Below, piece after piece: positions 9,164-19,368 of a DNA stretch of 64,000 nt. The notes under the pieces were generated by a model. The model searched no databases and was not told where the DNA came from. It saw only the letters and a program-made list of their open reading frames with translations. Origin of the DNA: Bacteroidaceae bacterium (GTDB taxonomy: Bacteria; Bacteroidota; Bacteroidia; Bacteroidales; Bacteroidaceae); assembly GCA_017416805.1 (NCBI GenBank), contig JAFQBB010000020.1, positions 62,001 to 126,000 on the forward strand. Direction: 5' to 3'. Numbering within the stretch: the stretch's first letter is position 1; every line of letters begins with the position of its first letter. A program made the position numbers and the translations under genes.

Positions 9164-12100
9164 ATGGGATTTAATGATTTTTTAAGTAAGATATTCGGTA
9201 ATAAGTCAACTCGCGACATGAAAGAAATCCAACCATGGGTTGAGAAAGTGAAGGCTGCTTACGAGAATATCTCAAAATTGAGTAATGATGAATTGCGTGC
9301 GAAGACGGAAGAACTGAAACAGATTATCCGCGATTCTGCCGCAAAGGAGAATGAACAACTTGCCAAACTGAAGGCTCAGATAGAGGAGACAGATATAGAA
9401 AAACGTGAACCTCTGTTTGCACAGATTGACAAGTTGGAGAAAGAAGTGCTTGACCGCTATGAAGAGGCTCTTAACGAAGTGCTTCCCGATGCATTTGCCA
9501 TTGTCAAGGATACCGCACGCCGTTTCACCGAAAATGGAGAAGTGGAAGTGACGGCTACCGATTTTGACCGTCTGTTGGCCGCACAGGGTAAGGACTTTCT
9601 GCGCATCGAAGGCGATAAGGCTATTTGGCAAAATCATTGGACGGCAGGTGGTAATGATACCATTTGGAATATGGTTCATTACGATGTACAGCTTTTTGGA
9701 GGTGTCGTATTGCATAAAGGCAAGATTGCCGAAATGGCGACAGGTGAAGGTAAGACCCTTGTAGCTACGCTTCCTGTTTTCCTTAATGCCTTGACTGGTA
9801 ATGGTGTGCATGTGGTGACGGTGAACGACTATCTTTCTAAACGTGACTCCGAATGGATGGGACCTCTTTACCAATTCCATGGCTTGAGTGTGGATTGTAT
9901 CGATAAGCATCAGCCAAATAGTGAGGCACGTCGTAAAGCTTATCGGGCAGATATTACTTTTGGTACAAATAATGAGTTTGGCTTTGACTATCTGCGCGAC
10001 AATATGGCCGGTAACCCGAAAGAACTTGTACAACGCATGCATAATTATGCTATTGTGGATGAGGTTGACTCCGTGTTGATTGATGATGCACGTACTCCGT
10101 TGATTATTTCAGGTCCTGTACCTAAAGGTGGTGATCAACTTTTTGAAACTCTTCGCCCTCAAGTGGAGCGTTTGGTTGAAGCTCAGCGTAAGTTGGCCAC
10201 CCAACTATTGGCAGATGCCAAACGCTTGTTGGCCAGTGAGGACCAAAAGGATATAGCAGCCGGATTCTTGGCCCTTTTCCGTAGCCACAAGGCTCTGCCT
10301 AAGAACAAACCGTTGATTAAGTTCCTCAGCGAACCGGGAATTAAGGCTGGTATGCTCAAAACTGAGGAAATATACATGGAGCAGAACAACAAACGAATGC
10401 CGGAAGCCGTAGAGCCGCTCTATTTCGTGATTGATGAAAAGATGCGTAGCGTTGACCTTACAGATAAAGGTATTGATTTGATTTCCGGAAATTCGGAAGA
10501 TCCTTCATTCTTTGTTCTTCCTGATATTACAGCCCAATTGGCCGAACTGGAAAATGAGAGTTTGCCGGCAGAAGAACGTTTGGCCAAGAAGGATGCTTTG
10601 TTGGCAGATTATTCCGTTAAGAGCGAACGTGTGCATACTATCAACCAGTTACTCAAGGCATACGCTATGTTCGAACGCGATACGGAATATGTCGTGATTG
10701 ATGGACAGGTAAAGATTGTTGATGAACAGACCGGTCGTATTATGGAAGGGCGTCGTTATTCTGATGGCCTTCACCAAGCTATTGAAGCTAAAGAGCGTGT
10801 AAAGGTGGAAGCAGCTACGCAGACGTTTGCAACCATTACGTTGCAGAACTATTTCCGTATGTATCATAAACTTTCAGGTATGACAGGTACGGCCGAGACG
10901 GAAGCTGGTGAGTTTTGGGATATCTACAAATTGGATGTAGTGGTAATTCCAACTAACCGTCCAATTGCTCGTATAGATATGAACGATCGCGTATATCGCA
11001 CCAAGCGCGAGAAATACAAAGCGGTCATAGAAGAGGTTGAGCGTATGGTTGAAGCCGGTCGTCCTGTGTTGGTCGGTACGACTTCTGTGGAAATCAGCGA
11101 GATGCTGAGTAAGATGCTGACCATGCGTAAGATCGAACATAATGTCTTGAATGCCAAATTGCATCAAAAGGAAGCTGATATCGTGGCTCGCGCCGGACAA
11201 AAGAGTATTGTGACCATTGCAACAAATATGGCTGGTCGTGGTACCGATATCAAACTTAGTCCTGAGGTAAAGGCTGCTGGTGGTTTGGCCATCATAGGTA
11301 CAGAGCGTCACGAAAGCCGTCGTGTGGACCGTCAGTTGCGTGGTCGTGCCGGACGTCAAGGAGACCCGGGTTCTTCTGTCTTCTTTGTCTCTTTGGAAGA
11401 CGATTTGATGCGTCTTTTCTCGTCCGACCGAATAGCCACTGTTATGGATAAACTCGGATTCAAGGACGGGGAAGTTATTGAGCACCCGATGATTTCCAAA
11501 TCAATAGAACGTGCTCAGAAGAAAGTGGAAGAAAACCATTTTGGAAGCCGTAAGCGTTTGTTGGAGTATGATGACGTGATGAATAAACAGCGTACCGTTA
11601 TTTATGGTAAGAGACGTCATGCTTTGATGGGTGAACGTATTGGCATGGACATCGTAAATATGATTTGGGAGCGTAGCCATAATGCTATTATGAACCATGA
11701 TTACGAAGGTGCCGGTATGGAGGTTCTTCAGGCTTTTGCCATGGAATTCCCTTTTGATGAACAGGAATTCACATCAGTCAAGAAGAGTGTGCTTGTTGAG
11801 CGTCTCTTTGACAAGGCTATGGAGAACTTCAAGCGTCGTGCAGATCAGTTGGCTGCGATAGCTTATCCTGTTATCAAACAGATTTACGAGGAGCGTGGCC
11901 ACATGTATGAGAATATTCTGATTCCTATTACTGATGGACGTCGCCTTTACCAGATACCGGTAGATATGAAGAAGGCATACGAAACAGAATGCAAGGAAGC
12001 GGTGAAAGAATTCCAGAAAGCCATTCTGCTTCATACCATTGATGAGGCCTGGAAGGAAAACTTGCGTGAGTTGGATGAATTGAAACATTCGGTACAAAAT

Positions 12101-12457
12101 GCCAGCTACGAACAGAAAGACCCTCTGTTGATCTTTAAATTGGAATCGGCCACATTGTTCGATAATATGGTGGCAAAGATTTATGATCAGACGGTGTCTG
12201 TACTGATGCGTGCACAGATTCCGACTCGTGATCCGGAGCAAGTCAAACAGGCCGCTCCTGAGCGTCCAGCTCCGCGACAACAGTATCAAGAGACGAAAAC
12301 TGACCTGACAGACCTGAACCAACAACAGGCCGCTTCTCGTGACACTCGTGAAGTAAAGCGTGAGCCGGTGCGCGTACAGCGTACTGTAGGACGTAATGAT
12401 CCATGTCCTTGTGGTAGCGGCAAGAAGTTCAAGCATTGCCACGGAAAAGGCTTATAA
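9164..12457 (+). CDS. secA: Preprotein translocase ATPase SecA
   Basis: 1097 residues, longer than the E. coli protein (about 900) because of insertions typical of Bacteroidetes, notably about residues 320-420. Walker A is [11 protein letters not shown] (about residue 190). The preprotein cross-linking and helical-wing regions follow the second nucleotide-binding fold, with GRGTDIKL and [14 protein letters not shown] near residues 690-730. The C-terminus is a Gln/Pro-rich linker and a SEC-C zinc motif ([14 protein letters not shown]), which binds SecB or ribosomes in other bacteria. It drives Sec-dependent export through SecYEG. ATG 9164 matches the family N-terminus ([12 protein letters not shown]). 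Confidence 0.98.
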   Translation: MGFNDFLSKIFGNKSTRDMKEIQPWVEKVKAAYENISKLSNDELRAKTEELKQIIRDSAAKENEQLAKLKAQIEETDIEKREPLFAQIDKLEKEVLDRYEEALNEVLPDAFAIVKDTARRFTENGEVEVTATDFDRLLAAQGKDFLRIEGDKAIWQNHWTAGGNDTIWNMVHYDVQLFGGVVLHKGKIAEMATGEGKTLVATLPVFLNALTGNGVHVVTVNDYLSKRDSEWMGPLYQFHGLSVDCIDKHQPNSEARRKAYRADITFGTNNEFGFDYLRDNMAGNPKELVQRMHNYAIVDEVDSVLIDDARTPLIISGPVPKGGDQLFETLRPQVERLVEAQRKLATQLLADAKRLLASEDQKDIAAGFLALFRSHKALPKNKPLIKFLSEPGIKAGMLKTEEIYMEQNNKRMPEAVEPLYFVIDEKMRSVDLTDKGIDLISGNSEDPSFFVLPDITAQLAELENESLPAEERLAKKDALLADYSVKSERVHTINQLLKAYAMFERDTEYVVIDGQVKIVDEQTGRIMEGRRYSDGLHQAIEAKERVKVEAATQTFATITLQNYFRMYHKLSGMTGTAETEAGEFWDIYKLDVVVIPTNRPIARIDMNDRVYRTKREKYKAVIEEVERMVEAGRPVLVGTTSVEISEMLSKMLTMRKIEHNVLNAKLHQKEADIVARAGQKSIVTIATNMAGRGTDIKLSPEVKAAGGLAIIGTERHESRRVDRQLRGRAGRQGDPGSSVFFVSLEDDLMRLFSSDRIATVMDKLGFKDGEVIEHPMISKSIERAQKKVEENHFGSRKRLLEYDDVMNKQRTVIYGKRRHALMGERIGMDIVNMIWERSHNAIMNHDYEGAGMEVLQAFAMEFPFDEQEFTSVKKSVLVERLFDKAMENFKRRADQLAAIAYPVIKQIYEERGHMYENILIPITDGRRLYQIPVDMKKAYETECKEAVKEFQKAILLHTIDEAWKENLRELDELKHSVQNASYEQKDPLLIFKLESATLFDNMVAKIYDQTVSVLMRAQIPTRDPEQVKQAAPERPAPRQQYQETKTDLTDLNQQQAASRDTREVKREPVRVQRTVGRNDPCPCGSGKKFKHCHGKGL

Positions 12458-12497
12458 GGAATAAGAGTAGAACTAATTACTCATTTATTGCTTTTTT

Positions 12498-12574
12498 TCA
12501 GGCACAGATTACGCAGAATAAACGGATTGTAATAAACTGATAAAATCCGCGAAAACTGTGTGATCTGTGCCTGA
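12498..12574. repeat. Long imperfect inverted repeat after secA
   Basis: Arms of about 30 nt (starting tcaggcacagatt and ending gatctgtgcctga) face each other across a loop of about 15 nt. It may end secA transcription, but the arm sequence (gcacagatt, aatccgcg) also resembles the dispersed 'ctgtgt/ctgcgg' repeats of Bacteroides intergenic DNA; related words occur near 20205-20300. Confidence 0.6.
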
Positions 12575-12641
12575 ATTTATATTTTGAATGCTTTTCAGAT
12601 TATTTTTAGGGACAGAATGTTTGTGCGAAAGTTTTTTTTTG

Positions 12642-12649
12642 TACTTTTG
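12642..12649 (+). promoter_or_regulatory. Promoter of the 149-residue acidic protein
   Basis: TACTTTTG fits TAnnTTTG. A TTTG (-33) at 12620-12623 is 18 bp upstream. The ATG at 12677 lies 27 bp downstream. Confidence 0.6.
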
Positions 12650-12676
12650 GGGCGGATATAGAAAAATTAATATCAG

Positions 12677-13126
12677 ATGGAATTAGAAAAACAATCCCAA
12701 CAAGCTATTGTTGCAGCCTTGACACAAGCATTACAGAGTTTGGCTCCGGCAGATGAACAGACAACAGTCGTTACCGACATATACCTGCAACCAACGATGG
12801 GGGTTGGTGGATTGTATGTTTTTGATGACGATGATAATGAGTTGGCTCATGCAATTGTTCCCGAGTGGGATAATGTTGTGCCAGAAGATTTCTATATAGG
12901 GGCAGAGACTTTATTAAGAACATTGCTCGAACAGATGCAAAGTAATGGCGATTTTGAAAATTTGCCCATACTGAAACCGTATTCTTTGGTCTTGGTTGAT
13001 GAAGAGCGCGAGACTGTTGCGGAACTTTTATTGGTTGATGATGAAACCATGATGCTTAGTGATGGACTTTTAAAAGGACTTGATGAAGAACTTGACTCTT
13101 TCTTGAAGCAACTTTTAGAGGAATAA
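12677..13126 (+). CDS. Conserved acidic protein of unknown function
   Basis: 149 residues, strongly acidic (runs such as FDDDDNE and DDETMMLSDG), no signal peptide, no membrane segment, no Cys. The central part predicts alternating strands and helices; the last 25 residues are a Leu/Glu-rich helix. I do not recognise a named family. It has its own promoter, sits alone between secA and a non-coding stretch, and has codon use like its neighbours, so it is probably a real single-gene transcript. No function is assigned. Confidence 0.75.
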   Translation: MELEKQSQQAIVAALTQALQSLAPADEQTTVVTDIYLQPTMGVGGLYVFDDDDNELAHAIVPEWDNVVPEDFYIGAETLLRTLLEQMQSNGDFENLPILKPYSLVLVDEERETVAELLLVDDETMMLSDGLLKGLDEELDSFLKQLLEE

Positions 13127-13221
13127 ACATAATAATCGCCGTAAAGACTTGACTTAAATCAAGAAAATGCTGTTTTTCTGATAAAAAGAAGAAAATTTCT
13201 TGCAGTTTGGAAATAAAGCTG

Positions 13222-13229
13222 TACCTTTG
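13222..13229 (+). promoter_or_regulatory. Promoter of candidate small RNA
   Basis: TACCTTTG with a TTG at 13200-13202, 19 bp upstream: a very good Bacteroidetes promoter with no convincing ORF behind it. Confidence 0.6.
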
Positions 13230-13233
13230 CATC

Positions 13234-13297
13234 AAGTTTTTCATGGTATTAGATTTAAGGTTAATAAAGGTTGGGTCAAAGCGTTGACCCTTTTTTT
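13234..13297 (+). ncRNA. Candidate ~64-nt small RNA
   Basis: A strong promoter (TACCTTTG at 13222-13229) is followed after about 45 nt by a compact terminator: stem gggtcaa (13273-13279)/ttgaccc (13284-13290), loop agcg, then seven T. The body includes catggtattagatttaagg. No ORF with sensible codon use fits. It could be an independent sRNA or an attenuated leader of something lost. The direction is fixed by promoter and T-tract. Confidence 0.5.
13273..13297 (+). terminator. Rho-independent terminator
   Basis: A 7-bp stem with a 4-nt loop and a 7-T tract; ends the candidate small RNA. Confidence 0.7.
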
Positions 13298-13328
13298 GTA
13301 TCTATATATAACCTTCAATTTTAGTTCA

Positions 13329-13664
13329 AGATATCGGGCAGTCCGAGAAGTCGGTTGCAATATCATTCATTTTGCTGAAATATTATGACATGTCAAAAAA
13401 TACCCCAAGAAGAGGTAGGGAAAAGATACACTTCAGCCTACTTCAAGCCGTACCTGATGTAGGCTAAAGTGTGCCTTTTTCATACCTTCTCTATACCGTC
13501 TTGTCAATCAATAAGTTACAAAATTGAATATTTTGGTAATATTCTTTTATATTCAATCATGATTCGAAGCTTGTTCAAACAGCGTTAGAACAAGCTTCAA
13601 ACGGTAATCTAAGAATAGAAGAAAAGGGTTTTGCAACCTGTTTCTCGGACTGACCCAAGATATC
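13329..13664. repeat. Nested inverted-repeat element (~336 bp)
   Basis: The outer arms (about 13329-13362 and 13629-13664) share gatatc, cagtccgagaa and ggttgcaa in inverted order. Inside lie a hairpin cacttcagcctac/gtaggctaaagtg (about 13430-13475, followed by ctttttc) and a perfect 11-bp repeat gaagcttgttc/gaacaagcttc (about 13567-13600). It has no coding content. It may be a decayed miniature mobile element or a structured non-coding region. Together with the small RNA it fills most of the 690-bp gap 13127-13818. Confidence 0.5.
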
Positions 13665-13770
13665 CCTCTACATAATAAAGTGCGTAATTCCTTAATATAT
13701 ATATGTGCATATTCGTCGCATTCTCCCCTCCTTTTTATCTTATTTATTTGGTCTTTTGGATAAGAATATT

Positions 13771-13778
13771 TACTTTTG
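13771..13778 (+). promoter_or_regulatory. Promoter of the Ig-repeat surface protein
   Basis: TACTTTTG with TTTG at 13747-13750 (20-bp spacer). The ATG is at 13819, giving a short A-rich leader. Confidence 0.55.
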
Positions 13779-13818
13779 TCCTTAAAATGTTGTATATTTA
13801 ACTAAAAAAAGAGTTCTT

Positions 13819-16800
13819 ATGAAGAATGGTTTACTTATGCTTGTTGCGTTTCTTTTAGGAATCGCAGTTAAAGGGGTGGCCCAAACTGGCAGTGAATATA
13901 GTTCATGTTTTCCAACTGTTGTTTCGCCAGCAAATGGAGAGACGATAAATAAATTAGAATCCGTAGTTTTGTCCTTCCCTTATGATGTAAATGTGAATAC
14001 CAGTGCAAAGTGTTCGGTAATTTCTGCTGATGAAGGCGCTTCTGCTGATGTTATTGCTTTGGCGCGTTTGTCGTTATCCCCAGATGGTGATTATTCCAAA
14101 GTTATCTTGACTCTGCATAACACTGTTATAGAATCTTTGGGGACTTACAGAGTTATTATTCCCGCTGAGGCTATTTGGGAAGCAGACAATGAGAGTCATA
14201 AGAGTTTAGAATTGAGTTACACATATAAAGTTGATCCAGATTATTGGGATCCGGATTGGGTGATAGAGGTGGGGGCTAATTGTACTCAGACGGCTCCTTG
14301 TCAATTGAATGCGGGTTTTAAGTACAACTTTACCCAGATGTATTCATATATGCAGTTTACCGCTACTGAATCTGGTCGCCTTTATTTTACATTTGTAGAT
14401 GGTAAAGATAATTATTCATTATGGGCTGCAGATTCAGAATGGAACCGCATTGGTGAATTGGGTAAGACAACGGATGGAGTCTCTTGGATTGGTGTCGAAG
14501 CTGGAAAAACTTACAATATCACAAATTATAGTTTCTATCAACGTGTGTTAAAAGTAACATTTGAACCGGGCAATCAATATGAAACTCTCCAGAGTATAGG
14601 CGTGTTTCCAGCTCAGGGAGGACTCTATAGTACCTCTATACCGGCTCCTAAGAGTAATAAAGTTGGTGCTGTAGAGTTCTATTTCTCTACTAAGGTGAAT
14701 AAAGATGAATTGAAGGTTTATGTAATACTGCCTTCCAAGGATAATAAGAAAATCGAGGTGACAGGAGACGTAACCTTTACCGAAGGGATTATTGATTATG
14801 GTGAAACACCTGCATATTTGGCAGTAATGATTTCTAATACAATTACTAAGATTAAGAGTGAATATGATTTAAAGGCTGATGATCCTATTCAAATTATGTT
14901 GGAAGATGTACAGGATGTGAATTATGCTTCTAATAAATTGGCAGAACCGTTAACCCTTGATTTGATTTTAGCTGCTACAGTATGTGTTTCGGTTAATCCT
15001 AATCCTAAAGGCAAAATTAGTGCTATGCCTACAGAACTTTCTTTGCGTTTCGATGGGAATGTGGTTTGCAATAATGGTAAGGGTTGCATAGTTGATGTAA
15101 AAAGTGGTGAAAGACAGGAGTTTGCAATTGAAGGTTTCAAATGTGAATTTGTAGGTACCATAGAGGATGGGCATTACGAAGCGACTATAGCATTGCCTGT
15201 ACAGGTGAAAAAGTTTGCAAGCAAGCAATTTTGTATTGAGATAGAGGGGTTGGTGGATGACGACGGCCATGTTGTTTCTTATGGTAATGAAATCGGCAAG
15301 TTTGTTCTCAATTATTGCTTTAGTGATGCGTCATTTAACTATGTGTCTGCAAATCCTGCTGACGGTAGCGAATTGACCTCTATTAAAACTACAAAATTGA
15401 CCTTTGGTGATGAGGTTCATATTGGCCCGGAGCCAACCGCATATCTTTATTATGGTGATGATGGAGAGGTAACAGGTAAATTTACAGTGGATCCGACAGA
15501 CCCGAAAAGTGTAATTATTACTTGGCCAGGAGGGTTTACTCAGCCTGGGCGTTATAGCATTCGCATAGATGAGGGTGCTATATATGATAGTGGATACGAT
15601 GCTAACAAAGAGGATTTTGGTTTGGCGGATGGCGCATATTGTAATCCTGATTTTTATTTGGAATATACGATTTCTGCCAATCTGTCATCAACAACTGTGG
15701 CCAATATAACTCCTGAACCTTATGGAGTATTTGGTGGTTTGATGGAGGAGTTGCCGGCAGAGGTTGTAATAGAGTTTAATGGAGGGGTGAAGGAAGTGAA
15801 AACAGTGTACGGGCAAGCAACTACAGGTGGTGGATGGGCTGCCGATGCCGTGTTACCCGAAGGTGCTGTAGCTTTGGTATATAGACTTGATGGTGATAAA
15901 TTGATTCTGACTCTGCCTGTTGATGAAGTGGCTAATATTTTGTATGGCAGTTATACCGTTACAGCTGATGTCGTTGGCGAGGATGATAAACCTGTCGGAT
16001 ATGCTTTTGACTCACGGGGTAATCGTGATATGTTTAGCGAACATATATCGTTCTCTTATCAGATTCAAAGACTTCTTAAGGTGGAAAGTTCTATGCCTCT
16101 TAATTCGTCAAAAGTGAATAAACTTGACACTGTAATATTGACATTCAATGAAGAACTTGCAGAATACGGCAAAGGCTATGATTCTCCCTGCTTGTTGAAT
16201 GTTGAAGATGATAGTAAGGTGGCAGACCTTACTTATATAGTATCTGGCAATCAACTGATTCTTACTTTGGCAGAGCCTATTGTCGCTAAAGGTTCGTATG
16301 CTGTTTGCATTCCTAAATTGGCTGTCGGATCCGTATCGGAACTTTATAATGAAGAAGATATATATCTGTTTATTGATGTGGATCCGGATTATATGCCCGA
16401 TGAACTATTGTCCATTGTTAGTGTAACTCCTGAAAATGGAACTACAGTAGAGAATCTTACAACTGTAGAGTTCAAATTGAACAAAGAGGTTGGTTATCTC
16501 TATCAGGGTATGCTGATTCCTGCTGACGGAGGTGATGATGCAGCTTATGCTTCGCTCTCCCTGTCAGAGTCTGTTCCAACAAGCTACACCCTTGATTTTA
16601 CTCTTCAGAGCGAAAACGGAGTTGCTTTGCGCAAAGGTGTAACTTATACGATGACGTTGGAGGCTTGGGCTTCTGAGGATGCTTTCAATCGCAATCAGGG
16701 TACACCGGAAATCGTAACCTTGACTTATGTGGGCGATAGCGAGGGAGTTCAGTATAGTGATGTGACGTTGGTAAGCATCACTCCTGTTGAAGGAACCGTT

Positions 16801-17241
16801 ATTAGTGACAAGTCTCAAAACAAATTTGTTCTGAAGTTCAGCGGTGCGGTGAACATGGTTGAGGAACTGACCTTCATTAACATGGGACAAGGTGTTACAG
16901 AGAAGTTTGAAAGCATTGTGACCAATGCGGATAAGACTGAATACACATTGATTATTGCAGATAATGTAATGGATGGGCTGACAGTCTCCATCAATATTGT
17001 ATTTGCAGCCGAAGACCTGACCGGCAAGCGTGTACGGAGTAACGACGGTGATGTCTTTGCGTACGAATATGCTTTAACAGCCGTTGACGGAATCAAGGGC
17101 GTTGAAGCGGATGCAGACGTTGAAGTGACTGTTTATAACGTGACCGGTGTGAAGGTGGCTCAGGGCAAAGCATCTGAGGTGCTGAAGAAGCTGTCGAAGG
17201 GACTTTACATTGTGAATGGTAAGAAGACAGTTGTTAAATGA
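13819..17241 (+). CDS. Secreted multi-Ig-domain surface protein with sorting-like C-terminus
   Basis: 1140 residues with a signal peptide ending VAQ (about residue 22). Eight copies of an Ig-like unit of roughly 115-130 residues, each opening with a P-x-x-G turn then 'lxTVxLxFxxxV' (SbsA/Big_5-like), begin near residues 31, 258, 388, 507, 627, 754, 867 and 985. Between the first two lies a separate beta-rich module (about 155-250) rich in aromatic residues. The last 38 residues (VTVYNVTGVKVAQG, then GLYIVNGKKTVVK) resemble a type IX secretion type A sorting domain. It is probably a cell-surface adhesin or scaffold; no catalytic motif is seen. It is monocistronic, with its own promoter and terminator. 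Confidence 0.85.
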   Translation: MKNGLLMLVAFLLGIAVKGVAQTGSEYSSCFPTVVSPANGETINKLESVVLSFPYDVNVNTSAKCSVISADEGASADVIALARLSLSPDGDYSKVILTLHNTVIESLGTYRVIIPAEAIWEADNESHKSLELSYTYKVDPDYWDPDWVIEVGANCTQTAPCQLNAGFKYNFTQMYSYMQFTATESGRLYFTFVDGKDNYSLWAADSEWNRIGELGKTTDGVSWIGVEAGKTYNITNYSFYQRVLKVTFEPGNQYETLQSIGVFPAQGGLYSTSIPAPKSNKVGAVEFYFSTKVNKDELKVYVILPSKDNKKIEVTGDVTFTEGIIDYGETPAYLAVMISNTITKIKSEYDLKADDPIQIMLEDVQDVNYASNKLAEPLTLDLILAATVCVSVNPNPKGKISAMPTELSLRFDGNVVCNNGKGCIVDVKSGERQEFAIEGFKCEFVGTIEDGHYEATIALPVQVKKFASKQFCIEIEGLVDDDGHVVSYGNEIGKFVLNYCFSDASFNYVSANPADGSELTSIKTTKLTFGDEVHIGPEPTAYLYYGDDGEVTGKFTVDPTDPKSVIITWPGGFTQPGRYSIRIDEGAIYDSGYDANKEDFGLADGAYCNPDFYLEYTISANLSSTTVANITPEPYGVFGGLMEELPAEVVIEFNGGVKEVKTVYGQATTGGGWAADAVLPEGAVALVYRLDGDKLILTLPVDEVANILYGSYTVTADVVGEDDKPVGYAFDSRGNRDMFSEHISFSYQIQRLLKVESSMPLNSSKVNKLDTVILTFNEELAEYGKGYDSPCLLNVEDDSKVADLTYIVSGNQLILTLAEPIVAKGSYAVCIPKLAVGSVSELYNEEDIYLFIDVDPDYMPDELLSIVSVTPENGTTVENLTTVEFKLNKEVGYLYQGMLIPADGGDDAAYASLSLSESVPTSYTLDFTLQSENGVALRKGVTYTMTLEAWASEDAFNRNQGTPEIVTLTYVGDSEGVQYSDVTLVSITPVEGTVISDKSQNKFVLKFSGAVNMVEELTFINMGQGVTEKFESIVTNADKTEYTLIIADNVMDGLTVSINIVFAAEDLTGKRVRSNDGDVFAYEYALTAVDGIKGVEADADVEVTVYNVTGVKVAQGKASEVLKKLSKGLYIVNGKKTVVK

Positions 17242-17282
17242 TTCTGGAACAGTCCTGAATAGCGACAAGTAGAATAGGGGGA

Positions 17283-17321
17283 CAGGGGTGTACCAGAATG
17301 ACGGTACACTCCTGTTTTTTT
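17283..17321 (+). terminator. Terminator of the Ig-repeat gene
   Basis: Stem caggggtgtacc/ggtacactcctg (12 bp, one G-T pair) with an 8-nt loop, followed by seven T. Confidence 0.85.
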
Positions 17322-17373
17322 AGAAAACCCATAAAAACAGACGAACTTTTTTTGTATTCCTGTAGGTTTGTGT

Positions 17374-17381
17374 TATCTTTG
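17374..17381 (+). promoter_or_regulatory. Promoter of miaA
   Basis: TATCTTTG, 26 bp before the ATG, with a TTTG about 19 bp upstream (ending 17354). Confidence 0.65.
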
Positions 17382-17407
17382 CTTCCCAAAAGAAATGTCG
17401 AGATACC

Positions 17408-18334
17408 ATGTCATCGTATGATCTTATAACAATTCTTGGACCAACGGCTTCGGGAAAGACCAGGTTGGCGGTAGAATTGTCTGCACGGATTGATGCTGAA
17501 ATCATCAGTGCAGACAGCAGGCAGGTTTATCGTGGCATGGATTTGGGTACGGGTAAGGATTTGGCTGATTATACCATAGCAGGCAGGCAGATTCCATATC
17601 ATCTTATAGATGTCGTAGATGCAGGTTCGAGATATAATGTTTTTGAGTATCAACGTGATTTCCTTCAGGCTTATAATGATATAAAAGAACGTGGTCTGAT
17701 ACCTTTGTTATGTGGTGGTACAGGACTGTATATAGAAAGTGTGTTGCGTGGATATCGCTTGATTCCCGTTCCAGAGAATCCGGAATTGCGTAAACGTCTT
17801 GAAACTAAAAGTCTGGAAGAATTGGCACACCTCTTGGCTACCTATAAGACATTGCATAATTCTACAGATATAGATACAGTGAAACGGGCTATTCGTGCTA
17901 TTGAGATTGAAGAGTATTATTGTCAAGTACCTGTGGCTGAACGCGAGTTTCCTCAGTTGAAGAGTTTGGTCGTAGGGGTAGATATAGCTCGTGAACTTCG
18001 TCGTGAGAAAATTACAGCTCGTTTGCGCCAGCGCTTGGATAACGGAATGGTTGACGAGGTGAGGGGGTTGTTACAGAAAGGGATTTCTCCTGATGATTTG
18101 ATATATTATGGGTTAGAATATAAATATTTGACTCTTTATGTTATCGGAACAATTACATTTGAAGAAATGTTTCATCAGTTAGAAACTGCAATTCATCAAT
18201 TTGCCAAAAGGCAAATGACTTGGTTTAGAGGTATGGAGCGGCGTGGCATAAAGATTCATTGGATTGACGCTTCTTTACCTATGGAGAAAAAAGTAGAAGA
18301 AATAATTCAGTTGACGATTCATAATTCATTATAA
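17408..18334 (+). CDS. miaA: tRNA dimethylallyltransferase MiaA
   Basis: 308 residues, the normal family length. The P-loop GPTASGKT (about residues 10-17), the substrate motif SADSRQVYRGMDLGTGK (about 36-52) and CGGTGLYIESVL (about 99-110) are all present. It transfers a dimethylallyl group to N6 of A37 in tRNAs reading codons that start with U. It is cytoplasmic and is the first gene of a short operon, with the lipid kinase gene starting 4 bp after its stop. Confidence 0.96.
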   Translation: MSSYDLITILGPTASGKTRLAVELSARIDAEIISADSRQVYRGMDLGTGKDLADYTIAGRQIPYHLIDVVDAGSRYNVFEYQRDFLQAYNDIKERGLIPLLCGGTGLYIESVLRGYRLIPVPENPELRKRLETKSLEELAHLLATYKTLHNSTDIDTVKRAIRAIEIEEYYCQVPVAEREFPQLKSLVVGVDIARELRREKITARLRQRLDNGMVDEVRGLLQKGISPDDLIYYGLEYKYLTLYVIGTITFEEMFHQLETAIHQFAKRQMTWFRGMERRGIKIHWIDASLPMEKKVEEIIQLTIHNSL

Positions 18335-18338
18335 GCTT

Positions 18339-19268
18339 ATGGCAATAGATGCAAGCAGATGGGGACTTATATATAATCCTAAAGCTGGTACACGCAAGGT
18401 GAGAAAGCGTTGGGAAGAGATACGGGGTTATATCGAATCAAGGAATATACCTTTTGATTATGTCCAATCGGAAGGTTATGGTTCGGTAGAGAGGTTGGCT
18501 CGTACTTTAGCTAATAACGGTTATCGGACAATTGTTGTTGTGGGAGGTGATGGTGCTTTGAATGATGCCTTGAATGGCATACTGTCTTCGTCTGTAGAAC
18601 GAAAGTCCGAAATAGCTTTGGCCGTTATCCCCAATGGTATTGGTAATGATTTTGCTCATTTCTGGGGATATAAGTTCGGTGACTATAAGGAGGCTGTTGA
18701 TGCTATCGTCAGACATCGTACCCGTTTGGTCGATGTTGGATGTTGTACCTATTATGATGGTGAAAAACATGAGAAACGTTATTTCTTGAATGCGGTTAAC
18801 ATAGGTTTGGGCGCACGTGTTGTGAACATAACTAATGCTACGCGCAGATTCTGGGGTGCCAAAGCCATTAGTTTTTTTGCCACTATGTTTCTTCTTTTGT
18901 TTGAGCGTAAGCAGTTCAGAACACATTTGAAGGTTAATGGTGAGCATATCCGTGGTCGGGTTATGACGGTATGTGTGGGAAGTGCCCGTGGTTATGGATT
19001 GACTCCCAATGCTGTACCTTATAATGGTTGGTTAGATGTCTCTGTTATATATCAACCCCAGTTGCATGAGTTGCTTCCTGGATTGTGGCTGTTGGCTCAA
19101 GGCCGTATATTGAATCATAAACAAGTAAAACCATATCGTACCCGTAAAGTAAAGGTGCTTCGTGCGCAGAATGCCATGGTCAGTCTTGATGGTCGAAGAA
19201 TCCTGCCTCAAAATTATCCTTTGGAAGTTACTATTTTGCCCGAACATATAAAAATGGTCATTCCCTGA
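18339..19268 (+). CDS. Diacylglycerol/lipid kinase family protein (YegS-like)
   Basis: 309 residues of the DAGK catalytic fold: NPKAGTRK near the N-terminus (about 9-16), the nucleotide-binding VVGGDGALND (about 66-75), and PNGIGNDFAHFWG (about 98-110, the usual GTGNDFA motif with I for T). Such enzymes phosphorylate diacylglycerol or sphingoid-type lipids at the inner face of the membrane. In Bacteroidales, which make sphingolipids, a sphingosine- or ceramide-like substrate is possible, but the sequence does not decide this. It is co-transcribed with miaA. Confidence 0.88.
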   Translation: MAIDASRWGLIYNPKAGTRKVRKRWEEIRGYIESRNIPFDYVQSEGYGSVERLARTLANNGYRTIVVVGGDGALNDALNGILSSSVERKSEIALAVIPNGIGNDFAHFWGYKFGDYKEAVDAIVRHRTRLVDVGCCTYYDGEKHEKRYFLNAVNIGLGARVVNITNATRRFWGAKAISFFATMFLLLFERKQFRTHLKVNGEHIRGRVMTVCVGSARGYGLTPNAVPYNGWLDVSVIYQPQLHELLPGLWLLAQGRILNHKQVKPYRTRKVKVLRAQNAMVSLDGRRILPQNYPLEVTILPEHIKMVIP

Positions 19269-19368
19269 GGATAAAATCTGACTCCCCTAAAAAAGGGAGG
19301 GCAGAGTGAATAATGGAAGAATGAAAAGTGAAAAGTGAAAAAACGAACCCACCTAAAATCTATAAACA

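Noticed and set aside
13200..13388. 62-codon open frame
   Set aside because: It overlaps the candidate small RNA, its terminator and an inverted-repeat arm; composition is not protein-like.
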